A DNA stretch of 32,019 nucleotides from Verrucomicrobiia bacterium Tous-C4TDCM (GTDB lineage Bacteria; Verrucomicrobiota; Verrucomicrobiia; Verrucomicrobiales; Akkermansiaceae), in contig NEUO01000027.1 of NCBI GenBank assembly GCA_002304315.1, positions 1-32,019 on the forward strand, written 5' to 3'. The position numbers and the translations under genes were made by a program. Below the pieces are notes generated by a model. The model made no database searches, was not told where the DNA came from, and saw only the letters and a list, made by a program, of their open reading frames with translations. Positions 1-8,365 of the stretch are shown here, in pieces (positions within the stretch are counted from its first letter, which is position 1; each line of letters starts with the position of its first letter).

Positions 1-1373
1 CCGAAGATGTTCTCCAAAGCGTTGGCGATGCCGTCCTGATCGGCGTCACCTTCCATGCTGGTGTCAGCTCCCGCTTCGAAGGCGAAGCCGAGCATCCACG
101 TGGAAAAGCTATCGTCCGGAGGAGTGGAGAGTGCGACGTTGTCGATGCTCAGCGAGGAGCCGAAGGTGGCACCGCACTCGAAGGTGACGGTTTCAAATTT
201 CTCATTCGCCGTATTATGGAAAGCGAACAGGTCGGAGGAGGTCGTGTAGGTGACTCCATCCGTCGAGAAGCCCACCGTATACTTCCGACCGACCCCACCG
301 AACTTCCGGCCGATGACCCTGAGGTAATAGGGGGTCTCCGGGGCGATGGTGAGACCGCTGAGCGCCGGAACGAAGGAAGCGGCATTGAAGACCTCGATGG
401 AATCCGTACCGTCCGAATTGGTGAAGAGGCGGATCGTCACGAGATCCCCGCCGTTGTTGCCTTCCATCCGGATCCGGTGGGCTTGGCTTTCACTGCCAAT
501 CTGGAAGGCGAAGTCGGTTTGGAAATTCTCCATCGCCCCGGCCGCAGTGGGAGCGAAGTCCTGGAGGATTCCTTGGGAGGTCGCAAGATTCACTGCCGCA
601 GCTCCGCCGCCGTCAGGGAGGAAAGGGGCGACCGAGGAAGGCGCTCCGGTCCGGGTCCAGCCGACGGGGAACGCCCCGCTTCCGCTCGCGGCTTCGAAGT
701 CACCGTTGGCAAGACCGTTTACGGAGGGGACCACGGTGTAGTCCACCGTGAGCCTCGCATCCCGCGCCGGGGTAGGCGCACGATCGCTGCTGATGGATAC
801 GAAATTGGTCGCCGGGGTATTGGTCGTCAGGATGAAGTGGATCGAGTTCGCGAGATGCCCGGCAATGAAGGTTCTCAGCAGGCTGTTGGAGAGCGGGATC
901 GTGGCGTCATTGTCGTTGAACGTTGCGTTCCAACTGATCGATTGGGAACCGAGTACCGCTCCGATGGTGCCGCCCGGGGTGGTATCCCCGCTAGCCGGGG
1001 AATTCCAACTGTTGTTCGACGGAATGAAAGCAAACCCGTATTGGTTGACGATCACGTTCACGGTGACGGCGCTGCCCTGTGCCTCGAAGACTTTCAGGCT
1101 CGCGGAGTTGATGATCAGGTTGGCGAAATTGCCGCCGCCGATGGTGTTGACATCGTTGATGATGGCGGACACGTCGAACTTGACCATACCACGGCTGTTA
1201 TTCGGCCCGCCGTTGCTGCCGACAATGAACCTGACTCCATCCTCGTTGTAGTTCTGATTCGCAGCCGTTGAGTTGTCGCCCCGGATGTAGGTGTCCGCGG
1301 TGACGGTGGTATCCAGCGTGGCCGCGCAAAGCGGGGCGACGGCGAGGAGGAGGAGGGTTAACGTGCGTTTCAT
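1..1373 (-). CDS. Secreted DNRLRE-domain protein, 3' part beyond window
   Basis: An open frame runs from an ATG at 1373 off the left edge (457 whole codons, no stop). The first ~18 residues form a signal peptide (MKRTLTLLLLAVAPLCAA). Residues ~22-205 match the DNRLRE type: TADTYIRGDN near the start and RGMVKFDVSAI further on, followed by a long beta-rich stretch. A second module begins near NGDFEAASG and looks like a carbohydrate-binding or LamG-like jelly roll. The last visible part reads DDSFSTWMLGF then GDADQDGIANALEN, a Ca-binding thrombospondin type-3-like stretch seen close to the C-terminus of secreted Verrucomicrobia proteins. The product is probably exported or cell-surface; no enzyme active site is visible. 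The 223-bp gap to the divergent propeller gene must hold both promoters. Confidence 0.85.
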   Translation of the reverse strand, partial: MKRTLTLLLLAVAPLCAATLDTTVTADTYIRGDNSTAANQNYNEDGVRFIVGSNGGPNNSRGMVKFDVSAIINDVNTIGGGNFANLIINSASLKVFEAQGSAVTVNVIVNQYGFAFIPSNNSWNSPASGDTTPGGTIGAVLGSQSISWNATFNDNDATIPLSNSLLRTFIAGHLANSIHFILTTNTPATNFVSISSDRAPTPARDARLTVDYTVVPSVNGLANGDFEAASGSGAFPVGWTRTGAPSSVAPFLPDGGGAAAVNLATSQGILQDFAPTAAGAMENFQTDFAFQIGSESQAHRIRMEGNNGGDLVTIRLFTNSDGTDSIEVFNAASFVPALSGLTIAPETPYYLRVIGRKFGGVGRKYTVGFSTDGVTYTTSSDLFAFHNTANEKFETVTFECGATFGSSLSIDNVALSTPPDDSFSTWMLGFAFEAGADTSMEGDADQDGIANALENIF

Positions 1374-1596
1374 GGAAGTTGGAGGTTCACGAACTCTGGC
1401 GCGGAACGCTAGGAGGCGAATCCGGGGATGGGAAGCCAAGATACACGGCCCGCGCAGACAAACACCGGTCCGCAGCACCGCTCACTCAACTTCGGATCGT
1501 GTGAAGAAGCGGCAGAACCTGAAGCGCGCGAAAGATCCCTTCCGGCCTCCCCGTCCCTTCGTTGACTTGGCAAACTTCCGCCCCCAGCTTCGAACC

Positions 1597-2868
1597 ATGA
1601 CTCTCACCGGGAAAACCCCGCGCCTCCTGATCGCCGGCCTTTCGCTTGCGTCCCTCGCCTTCGTCGCGGCCGCCGATTCCTCCTGGCCGCAATTCCGCGG
1701 ACCTACCGGCCAGGGCCTCGCCCAGGGCAAGGGCCCGCTGAAGTGGAGCAAGGACCAGGGCATCGCGTGGAAGGTCGCGATGCCCGCCAGCGGCTGGTCG
1801 TCACCCGTCATCGCCGGCGGCAAGATCGTCCTCACCGGCGCGCGCAAAGACGGCGACGCCACCGTCCTCAGCGCCTTCGCCCTCGATGCCAAAACCGGCG
1901 ATACCCTCTGGAGCGTCGATCTTTTCAAACCCGCCGCCGCGGAAACCGCCGCGATGCACGCCAAGAACAGCCTCGCCAGCTCCACCCCGGTCATCGGCGA
2001 CGACGGCATCGTCTATGTCCACTTCGGCCACATGGGCACCGCCGCGCTGAAGCTCGACGACGGCAAGATCGTCTGGAAAAAGCAGATCGCCTACAAACCG
2101 ATGCACGGCAACGGCAGCTCGCCCGTGCTGGTCGGCGACCTGCTGGTGGTGAATGCCGACGCGGAGGTCGATCCCACCATCCTCGCCTTGCGCCGGAAAG
2201 ACGGCTCGATCGCTTGGCGCACCCCGCGCCAGCAGCCGGTCCGCAGCTACTTTTCCTTCTGCACGCCGCTGGTCGTCGAAAACAACGGCCGCACCGAAAT
2301 CCTCAGCCCCGGCAGCGGGCTCATCGGTGCCTATGCCCCCGACGACGGCCGCCTGCTGTGGAAGGTCACCTACGGCGAAGGCTACTCGGTCGTCCCGCGT
2401 CCGGTCGCGGCCGATGGCATGCTCTTCGTCGCCACCGGCTACAACATCCCCAAGCTGCTAGGCATCCGCCTCGGTAAAGCGGAGGGCGACGTGACCAAGA
2501 CCCACCAGGTCTGGGAAGCGACCCGCCGGATGCCCAAGACCCCGTCGATGCTCGCGACCCACGGCCAGGTGCTGACCCTCGACGACACCGGCACCCTCAG
2601 CGGGCTCGATGCCAAGACCGGCAAGTCCGTCTGGAACCAGAAGCTCCCCGGCAACTTCTCCGCCTCCCCCATCCTCGCCGGCAAGGTCCTCTACGCCCCG
2701 ACCGAAGACGGCGTCGTGTATGTCGTCCAAGTCTCGCCCGATGGCGCCAAGATCCTCTTCGAATTCGACACCGCGGAACGCACCCTCGCCTCGCCCGTCC
2801 TCCTCGACGGCGCCCTTTACCTCCGCACCGACGAGCACCTCTGGAAGATCGTAGGGGAAGGAAGTTGA
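1597..2868 (+). CDS. Secreted PQQ-like beta-propeller repeat protein
   Basis: 423 aa from the ATG at 1597. The frame is open upstream to 1291, but the ATG at 1597 is directly followed by a signal peptide (KTPRLLIAGLSLASLAFVAAA), so I place the start there. The mature protein opens with SWPQFRGPTGQG, the usual start of PQQ-like propeller proteins in Verrucomicrobia and Planctomycetes. Blade signatures recur through the chain (ALDAKTGDTLWSV, LKLDDGKIVWKKQ, ALRRKDGSIAWRT, YAPDDGRLLWKVT, GLDAKTGKSVWNQK). No quinoprotein dehydrogenase active-site residues are apparent, so binding or scaffolding outside the cytoplasm is more likely than alcohol oxidation. Oddly, the TGA stop lies inside the first heptad of a repeat element (see 2863-3008). 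Confidence 0.85.
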   Translation: MTLTGKTPRLLIAGLSLASLAFVAAADSSWPQFRGPTGQGLAQGKGPLKWSKDQGIAWKVAMPASGWSSPVIAGGKIVLTGARKDGDATVLSAFALDAKTGDTLWSVDLFKPAAAETAAMHAKNSLASSTPVIGDDGIVYVHFGHMGTAALKLDDGKIVWKKQIAYKPMHGNGSSPVLVGDLLVVNADAEVDPTILALRRKDGSIAWRTPRQQPVRSYFSFCTPLVVENNGRTEILSPGSGLIGAYAPDDGRLLWKVTYGEGYSVVPRPVAADGMLFVATGYNIPKLLGIRLGKAEGDVTKTHQVWEATRRMPKTPSMLATHGQVLTLDDTGTLSGLDAKTGKSVWNQKLPGNFSASPILAGKVLYAPTEDGVVYVVQVSPDGAKILFEFDTAERTLASPVLLDGALYLRTDEHLWKIVGEGS

Positions 2869-3008
2869 TAGTCGATGGTTGATAGTTGATGGTTTAGAAC
2901 CTTTGCTCGCCACTGGCTGGAAAACCACTTGCCTCGCTGGACACCCCGCGGTTTCGACCCAAGACGTCTTTCTCACGCTATCAACCCTCAACCCTGGACT
3001 CTCAACTT
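2863..3008. repeat. Heptad-arm inverted element A
   Basis: The left arm (2863-2899) is five in-register 7-mers (AGTTGAT, AGTCGAT, GGTTGAT, AGTTGAT, GGTTTAG) followed by AACC. About 80 bp later the right arm (2978-3008) carries the same words in reverse complement (CTATCAACC, CTCAACC, CTCTCAACTT). The left arm supplies the stop codon of the propeller gene. The same architecture recurs at 8366-8507 and 15801-15934, with different cores. Confidence 0.75.
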
Positions 3009-3026
3009 GCCTTTAAAACCACCGCC

Positions 3027-3491
3027 ATGGAAGCCCTCACCTCATCCCTCATCTCCGCCGCCCTCGCCTTCGCGCTTTCCTCGTGTGTCGGCGGTAAATA
3101 CTCGCGTGGCTTCGATCAAGCCGTCGCCGTCATGCCAAGCCCGGCCGCGACGGCCGACGGCCCGTGGCAGGGCTCGTGGAAAAGCAATGTCAACGGCCAC
3201 ACCGGACCGCTTTGGTGCATCGTCCAGCCGACCCCGGAGCGCCCCGGCTTCTATGACTTCCGCTACCGCGCCGGCTGGGGACTCGTGAAATTCGGTGACT
3301 ACACCCACACCGTCCCCGCCCGGCCCGCCGCAGATGGCTCGCTGCAACTCACCGGCGAAATGGTCCTGCCCGGCGGATTCGGCAACTACCGGGTCGAAGG
3401 CAAACTCACCCGCGACGCCTTCAATGCCACCTACAAGTCCGCCGCCGACCAAGGCACCATGACCCTGCAGCGGCCGGAGGTGCCGGAGTGA
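3027..3491 (+). CDS. Hypothetical lipoprotein-like secreted protein
   Basis: 154 aa. The N-terminus MEALTSSLISAALAFALSSC ends in a lipobox-like LSSC (Cys ~20), suggesting export and possible lipid attachment, although a basic n-region is missing. The mature part is rich in aromatic residues and Gly and looks beta-rich (GPWQGSWKS, GFYDFRYRAGWG, YRVEGKLT, GTMTLQRP), like a small barrel or a surface protein that compares variant material with a reference. I cannot assign a family. It follows the heptad element and lies 22 bp upstream of the radical SAM gene on the same strand, so co-transcription is possible. Confidence 0.7.
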   Translation: MEALTSSLISAALAFALSSCVGGKYSRGFDQAVAVMPSPAATADGPWQGSWKSNVNGHTGPLWCIVQPTPERPGFYDFRYRAGWGLVKFGDYTHTVPARPAADGSLQLTGEMVLPGGFGNYRVEGKLTRDAFNATYKSAADQGTMTLQRPEVPE

Positions 3492-3513
3492 CTGAGGAAC
3501 GACTGATCCGGCC

Positions 3514-4836
3514 ATGAACATCGGATACATCGCGATGAGCGGATTGCGCCTCGTCGACGCCGAGCTGCTCGCGCTCGGACTGTCCTTCCCGGCCGTGGCC
3601 CGGCGCGCACGCGAGATCGAGGCGCTGCCCTCGCTCGGCTTGCTGACGCTGGCCGGCATGTCGCCACCCCACATCGGGGCCGAGTATCTGGAAGTACGAG
3701 ATATCTCGGAGGTGCCGGACCGCTTCGATGCGATCGCCTTGTCGACGCTCAGCGCCACCTCGAAAGAGGCTTATGCGATGGCCGCTCGATTTCGCGAGAA
3801 GGGAATCCCGGTGATTCTTGGTGGTCTCCATGCGACGCTCGCCCCGGCTGAGGCGGCACGGCATGTCGACGCCCTGGTCATCGGCGAAGGCGAACCGGTG
3901 TGGCCGGAGGTGCTGGGCGACCTGGAGCGCGGTAAGCTGAAGCCGGTCTATGATGCCCGCCTGCGGGGACCTTTTGATTTTCGCAAAGCCCCGATGCCGC
4001 GCTTCGAGCTGCTGTCGCCCGGCCGCTATCCGCGTTTCACCGTGCAGACCCAGCGCGGCTGCCCGTATGCCTGCGAGTTCTGCGCTGCCTCGATGCGGCT
4101 CTCACCGGCCTTCCGGGTCAAGCCGGTGGACAAGGTGCTGGGCGAGGTCCGGCGGCTCAAGGAGCTGTTCGGACGGCCTTTCATCGAGTTCGCCGACGAC
4201 AACACCTTCGCCGACAAGCGCCACGGTCGCGCGCTGATGAAGGGACTTGAAAAAGAAGGCCTGCGCTGGTTCACCGAGACCGATGTGTCGGTCGCCGACG
4301 ACGAGAATCTGCTCAAAATGATGCGCGACGCCGGCTGCCACCAGGTGCTGATCGGCTTCGAAAGCCCGCGCTTCGAATCGCTCGACGGCATCGAGAAGAA
4401 GTCGAACTGGAAGGCCCGGCGCACCGACCGCTACCTGAAGGCGGTTGAAACCATCCAGCGCCACGGCATCACGGTCAACGGCTGCTTCATCCTCGGCCTC
4501 GATGGAGACGGCCCGGAAAGCTTCGAGCACGTGTTTCGCTTCGTCGAGGAAAGCGGGCTTTACGACGTCCAGATCACCTATCTCACGCCCTTTCCCGGCA
4601 CCCCGCTGTGGACGCGGCTGTCGGAGGAAGGACGGCTACTCTCCGCCGATGCGACCGAGCGTTGCACCTTGTTCGACATCAACTTCCGGCCCACCGACCT
4701 GAGCGTGGACGAACTGCGTGATGGCTTCCGCGACCTGACCCGGCGGCTTTACGCGCCGGAGTTCGTGGAGCGGCGGAGCCGGAGCTTCAGGGGTCACCTC
4801 AGGGCACGGATGAAAGAGAACCGAAGGGCGCAGTGA
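3514..4836 (+). CDS. B12-binding domain radical SAM protein
   Basis: 440 aa. Residues ~1-140 form a cobalamin-binding-like Rossmann domain with the typical segment GGLHATLAPAEAARHVDALV then GEGEPVW (~103-130). The radical SAM cluster motif CxxxCxxC is at RGCPYACEFC (Cys 183, 187, 190). Downstream are an SAM-barrel FADDNTF segment and LIGFESP (~285). The canonical B12-binding DxHxxG is not obvious, so cobalamin may be bound base-off without a lower His ligand, or not at all. Members of this large class carry out methylations and other radical chemistry in lipid, pigment and cofactor pathways; the substrate cannot be read from the sequence. The membrane-protein gene follows after 45 bp and may share the transcript. 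Confidence 0.88.
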   Translation: MNIGYIAMSGLRLVDAELLALGLSFPAVARRAREIEALPSLGLLTLAGMSPPHIGAEYLEVRDISEVPDRFDAIALSTLSATSKEAYAMAARFREKGIPVILGGLHATLAPAEAARHVDALVIGEGEPVWPEVLGDLERGKLKPVYDARLRGPFDFRKAPMPRFELLSPGRYPRFTVQTQRGCPYACEFCAASMRLSPAFRVKPVDKVLGEVRRLKELFGRPFIEFADDNTFADKRHGRALMKGLEKEGLRWFTETDVSVADDENLLKMMRDAGCHQVLIGFESPRFESLDGIEKKSNWKARRTDRYLKAVETIQRHGITVNGCFILGLDGDGPESFEHVFRFVEESGLYDVQITYLTPFPGTPLWTRLSEEGRLLSADATERCTLFDINFRPTDLSVDELRDGFRDLTRRLYAPEFVERRSRSFRGHLRARMKENRRAQ

Positions 4837-4881
4837 CCGTCATTACCGGGAAGCTTGCGCCTTGCAGGTGAGCGGGTCTGA

Positions 4882-6096
4882 ATGTCGCCGATGAGGTTCT
4901 ACGATCCGCTGCTTTTCCTCGCCGGTCACCGCGGCGCGATCGAGAGGATCGCGGCCACGCGACGGGCTTGGGTGATTGGCGCGATTCTCGTTCTCAGTGC
5001 CGGCATCGCCCGGAACTACGATCACCTCGACCTGTTGCGCGAGCCGGAGTGGTTCATCGGGCCCTTCGTGGCCTCCGCGGTGTCGATCGTCTTCATCTAC
5101 CTGTGCATCGCCGGTCGACTGAAGCTCGACGCGGTCGGCAATTATCACAGGCAATGGGGCACTTTCCTCACCTTGGCATGGATGACCGCGCCCTGTGCCT
5201 GGCTTTACGGCATCCCGGTCGAGAGCATGACCGACATCATCACCGCGACGAAGTGGAACATCGCCTTCCTGGCCGTCGTTTCGATCTGGCGGGTGGCTCT
5301 GATGACCCGCGCGGTGGCGGTGCTGACCGGCGTGAAAGCCCGCCGGGCGCTGGTCCTGATCCTTGCCCCGGCGGCGTTCGAAATGATGGTCGGCTCCGTT
5401 TCCAAAAGCATGTCGCTCGTGCAGATCATGGGTGGTGTGCGCCTGCCGCCGCATACCGAGCTGTTGCAGCAGGCGAGCAATTTTGCCGCCGAGGCCTCGT
5501 TCTGGGTATTCGTGATCGCAGTGTTTGCCTGTTGGCGCATCAAGGGCGTTGCAGTCACCCCGCTGGATCGCCCGGGCACGATGATCGGAACGCGTCCCGC
5601 CATAGCGCTCGCCGTCGCATCGTTGGCGGCTTGGGCACTGGCCGCACTGCCCTTCCACGGGAAGATCGTGAACCGCGACCGGCTCGACGAGCTCGTCCGC
5701 GACAAGAAGTTCGCAGAAGCGGTGGCCTTCGCCTCCTCGAAAACGAGAGCCGATTTCCCCCCGGACCATTATCTCCCGCCGTCTCCCGCCCGCAGGAACT
5801 TTCCGCTGGGCCTGCTTGATGCCCTCGCTTTGGACGGTCCCGGATGGCTGCGCGAAGAATGGACGGACAACGCGGTCGAGGCCTTCTCGCTGAGACTGGG
5901 AATGACCCGTGAGACCTGGGAGGAACTGCTCGAGTCTCATCCCGCCGTGGCCGCAGGCGTGAAGGCCCGGGCGGAAGAACTGCGGGCCCGACCCGACCGG
6001 AACATGGATGATAGCGCTTGGCTGAGGAGCTTTGACCGGCTCGGGGAACCCGTGACATCTCCGGACGAACCGGGATCTCCGAAACCACCGGGATAG
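4882..6096 (+). CDS. Polytopic membrane protein of unknown function
   Basis: 404 aa. The ATG at 4882 is preceded by an AGGTGAG-like ribosome site at 4867-4873; a second ATG at 4891 is possible. Residues ~25-265 contain about six hydrophobic segments (for example AWVIGAILVLSAGIA, FVASAVSIVFIYLCI, NIAFLAVVSIWRVAL, FWVFVIAVFACW, AIALAVASLAAWALAALPF). The remaining ~140 residues are soluble and charged and end in a Pro-rich tail. I do not recognise the family. Its position directly after the radical SAM gene hints at a shared role, but nothing in the sequence proves it. Confidence 0.75.
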   Translation: MSPMRFYDPLLFLAGHRGAIERIAATRRAWVIGAILVLSAGIARNYDHLDLLREPEWFIGPFVASAVSIVFIYLCIAGRLKLDAVGNYHRQWGTFLTLAWMTAPCAWLYGIPVESMTDIITATKWNIAFLAVVSIWRVALMTRAVAVLTGVKARRALVLILAPAAFEMMVGSVSKSMSLVQIMGGVRLPPHTELLQQASNFAAEASFWVFVIAVFACWRIKGVAVTPLDRPGTMIGTRPAIALAVASLAAWALAALPFHGKIVNRDRLDELVRDKKFAEAVAFASSKTRADFPPDHYLPPSPARRNFPLGLLDALALDGPGWLREEWTDNAVEAFSLRLGMTRETWEELLESHPAVAAGVKARAEELRARPDRNMDDSAWLRSFDRLGEPVTSPDEPGSPKPPG

Positions 6097-6153
6097 CTCG
6101 CCGGCGGATTTCTTCTGCCACGATTGCCCTATGAACCCGTCACCGCCGTGGAT

Positions 6154-6564
6154 TCACCTGCCTCCGTCACCCGCCAGGAGTTTCAGATCCGGAAACCACT
6201 GCCGGAGGTAGCCGCGGTCGATGGCGGCGAGGCGATCGGCCTGGATCCGGGCATGGGCGGCGATGAGAAAGTCCGGGATCAGATGCTCGCGGGGTCCGCC
6301 CGCCTGACGATAGCGGTGAAAGGTCTGCCCGGCGAGGTAGGCGGAATCCGGTGAGAAATCATCAAAGCGGAGCTGGATACCTTCGAAGTCCTGAACGGCC
6401 GCAGCGCTCGAAGGGTATCCGCCCGAACATTCGGCGAACACCACGGGACAGATCACCAGCGGGCCCTCGGTCGCCGCCAGCGTCAAGCGGTCGCGCCAGA
6501 TTTCCCATCCGGGCTGGCGCCTCAGCAACTGGATCAGGACGGAGGAATCGAGGGCCGTGATCAT
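6154..6564 (-). CDS. PIN-domain toxin (VapC-like), pair 1
   Basis: 136 aa from the ATG at 6564; the frame extends upstream, but the ATG overlaps the antitoxin stop (ATGA, 6561-6564), as expected of translationally coupled toxin-antitoxin genes. It has the PIN acidic set: Asp in MITALDSSVL (residue 6), Glu in FAECSG, Asp in IPDFLIAAHA, and Asp in AIDRGYL. PIN toxins are usually Mg-dependent ribonucleases that cut tRNA or rRNA and are neutralised by the partner encoded just upstream. The length is normal and all acidic residues are present, so it is probably functional. Confidence 0.88.
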   Translation of the reverse strand: MITALDSSVLIQLLRRQPGWEIWRDRLTLAATEGPLVICPVVFAECSGGYPSSAAAVQDFEGIQLRFDDFSPDSAYLAGQTFHRYRQAGGPREHLIPDFLIAAHARIQADRLAAIDRGYLRQWFPDLKLLAGDGGR

Positions 6565-6818
6565 CGTGGATCCGTGGAGAGCGGGCTTTCCACAGGTCCG
6601 CGGAGTTGATCGAGGACTTCGCCCGTTTCCAATCCGGGCCACGGATCCTCCCAATTCTTCCCGAACGCTTCCCAAGCCTCCGGCGCGATGGCCTTGCTGG
6701 CTTTCAGAAACGGCGCGGTCTCGTCGAACTCGAGGACATCCCCAGCCTTGAGATGGAGGCGGCTGCGGATCTGCACCGGAATCGTGATTTGGCCTTTGCT
6801 GGTAAGGGTTGCCTTCAC
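6561..6818 (-). CDS. AbrB/MazE-family antitoxin, pair 1
   Basis: 85 aa with a GTG start at 6818. The N-terminal swapped-hairpin DNA-binding domain is clear (MKATLTSKGQITIPVQIRS then LKAGDVLEF, residues 1-30). The acidic, Trp-containing C-terminal tail (EAWEAFGKNWEDPWPG) is the expected toxin-binding part. It precedes and overlaps the PIN toxin by 4 nt. Proteins of this type repress their own operon. Short TAAG-containing repeats lie just upstream at 6826-6846 and could be the operator, but I could not define a clean palindrome. Confidence 0.87.
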   Translation of the reverse strand: MKATLTSKGQITIPVQIRSRLHLKAGDVLEFDETAPFLKASKAIAPEAWEAFGKNWEDPWPGLETGEVLDQLRGPVESPLSTDPR

Positions 6819-7006
6819 GAACTATAAGTAAGGTGGTTTGGTAAGGAAATCAAGGGTGTGAAAAACTGGCGGGTGAATTTCGCGGCTTCCAACTGCAGCG
6901 GTGTGACAGACGTTCGAGCCCGCCGAGGTGATCGAATCTTCCCCGCCGCCACTGCGGCCTTTCCGCGGCCAGCGGGAGAAGGGTGCTAGGATTCAATCCC
7001 GTACCT

Positions 7007-7414
7007 TCAAGGCGAGATCAGAGTGACTTCCGGAAAGTAGGTCTGATAGCGATCGACGTCCCTCGTCAGGATCGGGACACCGAGCGCGGCGGCGTGGGCA
7101 CCGATGAAGAAGTCCGGCAAGGGTGAGGTCTTGGCCCCGCCGCGCTGGCGGTAGGCGCGGAAGGCTTGTGCGGCGAGGAAGAGCGACTCGCGGGAGAATT
7201 CGCGGTAGCTTAGTCCGAGGTAAGCGACGAGCTGGTCGGCCTCTTCTGAGGAGGTGAGGAGGAAGCAGAGCTCGGCGTAGATGACGGGATTGATCGCGAG
7301 CCGGCCCGCGAAAGCCTCGAGCTGTCCGGCGGACCATTCTTCCCACTGCGAGTCGCGGCCGGTGATGTCCATCACCACGTTCGAATCAACCAGGACGAAG
7401 GCCGTATCAGTCAT
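7007..7414 (-). CDS. PIN-domain toxin (VapC/FitB-like), pair 2
   Basis: 135 aa. The PIN acidic residues are Asp in FVLVDSNVVMD (~10), Glu in VIYAELCF, Asp in PLPDFFIGAHA, and Asp in LTRDVDRYQ. The start at 7414 overlaps the 3' end of the antitoxin gene by 8 nt. It closely resembles the pair 1 toxin in layout (AFRAYRQRGGAKT against TFHRYRQAGGPRE), so the two toxins are related even though their antitoxins belong to different families. The predicted role is a ribonuclease toxin held inactive by the FitA-like partner. Confidence 0.88.
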   Translation of the reverse strand: MTDTAFVLVDSNVVMDITGRDSQWEEWSAGQLEAFAGRLAINPVIYAELCFLLTSSEEADQLVAYLGLSYREFSRESLFLAAQAFRAYRQRGGAKTSPLPDFFIGAHAAALGVPILTRDVDRYQTYFPEVTLISP

Positions 7415-7670
7415 CGCCTCTCAATTCCTCCATGATTTGATCGGTCGTCTTGCCCTCGTAGTGGTCCTTCCAGATGCCGCTGACGGCTTTGAGGCGCTCG
7501 CGCATTTCCTCCGGGGTGCGGAGCGGGGCGAAGGCTTCCGGCATGGCGACCGCGGCGGCAAGGATTTCCCGAGCTTCGGCTTCCATCGAGCGTTGATGGC
7601 TGGCGGCGCGGAGACGGAGCTTCCGCTTCACGTCTTCGTCCAGATTCCGGATCGTCAGGGTGCTGCTCAT
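7407..7670 (-). CDS. FitA-like ribbon-helix-helix antitoxin, pair 2
   Basis: 87 aa from the ATG at 7670. The frame is open further upstream, but MSSTLTIRNLDEDVKRKLR is the standard start of FitA-type antitoxins, and a palindrome sits 10 bp upstream. Residues 1-45 form the ribbon-helix-helix (TLTIRNLDEDVKRKLRLRAA, then SMEAEAREIL). The rest is the toxin-binding tail (LKAVSGIWKDHYEGKTTDQI). The gene lies on the same strand as the PIN toxin and overlaps it, forming a two-gene operon that is probably autoregulated through the palindrome at 7681-7693. Confidence 0.87.
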   Translation of the reverse strand: MSSTLTIRNLDEDVKRKLRLRAASHQRSMEAEAREILAAAVAMPEAFAPLRTPEEMRERLKAVSGIWKDHYEGKTTDQIMEELRGDD

Positions 7671-7677
7671 CTTATGC

Positions 7678-7705
7678 AAACTAGCAGTGCTAGCATTGCA
7701 GTCAA
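7678..7705 (-). promoter_or_regulatory. Promoter/operator of toxin-antitoxin pair 2
   Basis: On the minus strand a TTGACT -35 (7705-7700) is followed after 16 bp by a weak TAGTTT -10 (7683-7678). A perfect 13-bp palindrome, CTAGCAGTGCTAG (7681-7693), overlaps the -10. This fits repression by a ribbon-helix-helix antitoxin binding between and over the promoter elements. Confidence 0.55.
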
Positions 7706-7775
7706 TCGGGAATTGGAGATGGAAAGTAGGGTTTCCGGATGATGGAGTCCGGCAAACGCGGAATCGACGACCGTC

Positions 7776-8348
7776 ATGAAAAGCTCCAAGACCCCGAAGA
7801 AAGTGGCCGCGGCCGAGCGCGAGGCTTTGCTCGCCACATTGAAGGCTCGCTTTGACAAACATGCGAAGCGCCACGAAGGGCTGGCATGGTCAACGGTGCA
7901 GGCGCGGCTGGAAGCCCGGCCGGAAAAGCTGTGGTCGCTGAACGAGATGGAAGACACGGGCGGCGAGCCGGGTGTGACTGGCTGCGACCCGAAGACCGGA
8001 GCGCTGATCTTCATCGACTGCTCGCCGGAAACGCCGAAAGGCCGCGTCAGCGTGTGCTACGACCGCGAAGGCTGGGAGTCGCGCAAGGAGCACCGGCCGA
8101 AGGACACCGCGGTGGACATGGCGGAGGCGATGGGCATCGAGCTGCTGACGGAGGAGGAATACCGCGGCTTGCAGCGGCTCGGGGAGTTCGACTTGAAGAC
8201 CTCGAGCTGGGTCAAGACACCGGCCGACATCCGCAAGCTCGGCGGCGCGCTGTTCGGCGACCGCCGCTTCGGCCATGTCTTCATCTATCACAACGGCGCG
8301 CAGTCCTACTACGGTGCCCGGGGTTTCCGCGGGGTGCTGAGGGTGTGA
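7776..8348 (+). CDS. DUF4256 domain-containing protein
   Basis: 190 aa covering one DUF4256 domain: HEGLAWSTVQARLEARPEKL, WSLNEMEDTGGEP, FIDCSPETPKGRVSVCYDRE, ESRKEHRPKDTAVDMAEAMG and LLTEEEYRGLQ are hallmark blocks. The family is a conserved cytosolic protein of unknown biochemistry, found widely and often moved between bacteria. The gene is transcribed divergently from toxin-antitoxin pair 2, and the gap between the two starts (~105 bp) must hold both promoters. It ends before a heptad-repeat element and converges on the DUF1080 gene. Confidence 0.88.
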   Translation: MKSSKTPKKVAAAEREALLATLKARFDKHAKRHEGLAWSTVQARLEARPEKLWSLNEMEDTGGEPGVTGCDPKTGALIFIDCSPETPKGRVSVCYDREGWESRKEHRPKDTAVDMAEAMGIELLTEEEYRGLQRLGEFDLKTSSWVKTPADIRKLGGALFGDRRFGHVFIYHNGAQSYYGARGFRGVLRV

Positions 8349-8365
8349 CGGCCGCCTGGAAGAGA

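Noticed and set aside
216-1271. 351-aa + strand open frame at the left edge
   Set aside because: It lies opposite the DNRLRE gene, which has a signal peptide and domain motifs; the + strand product is Arg/Gly/Glu-rich with no motif.
4843-5940. 365-aa minus-strand frame opposite the membrane protein gene
   Set aside because: His/Arg/Gln-rich antisense; the + strand frame shows clear transmembrane segments and a ribosome site.
6816-6833. TATAGT as -10 for the AbrB antitoxin
   Set aside because: It lies only 2 bp from the GTG start, which would place the transcript start inside the coding region.
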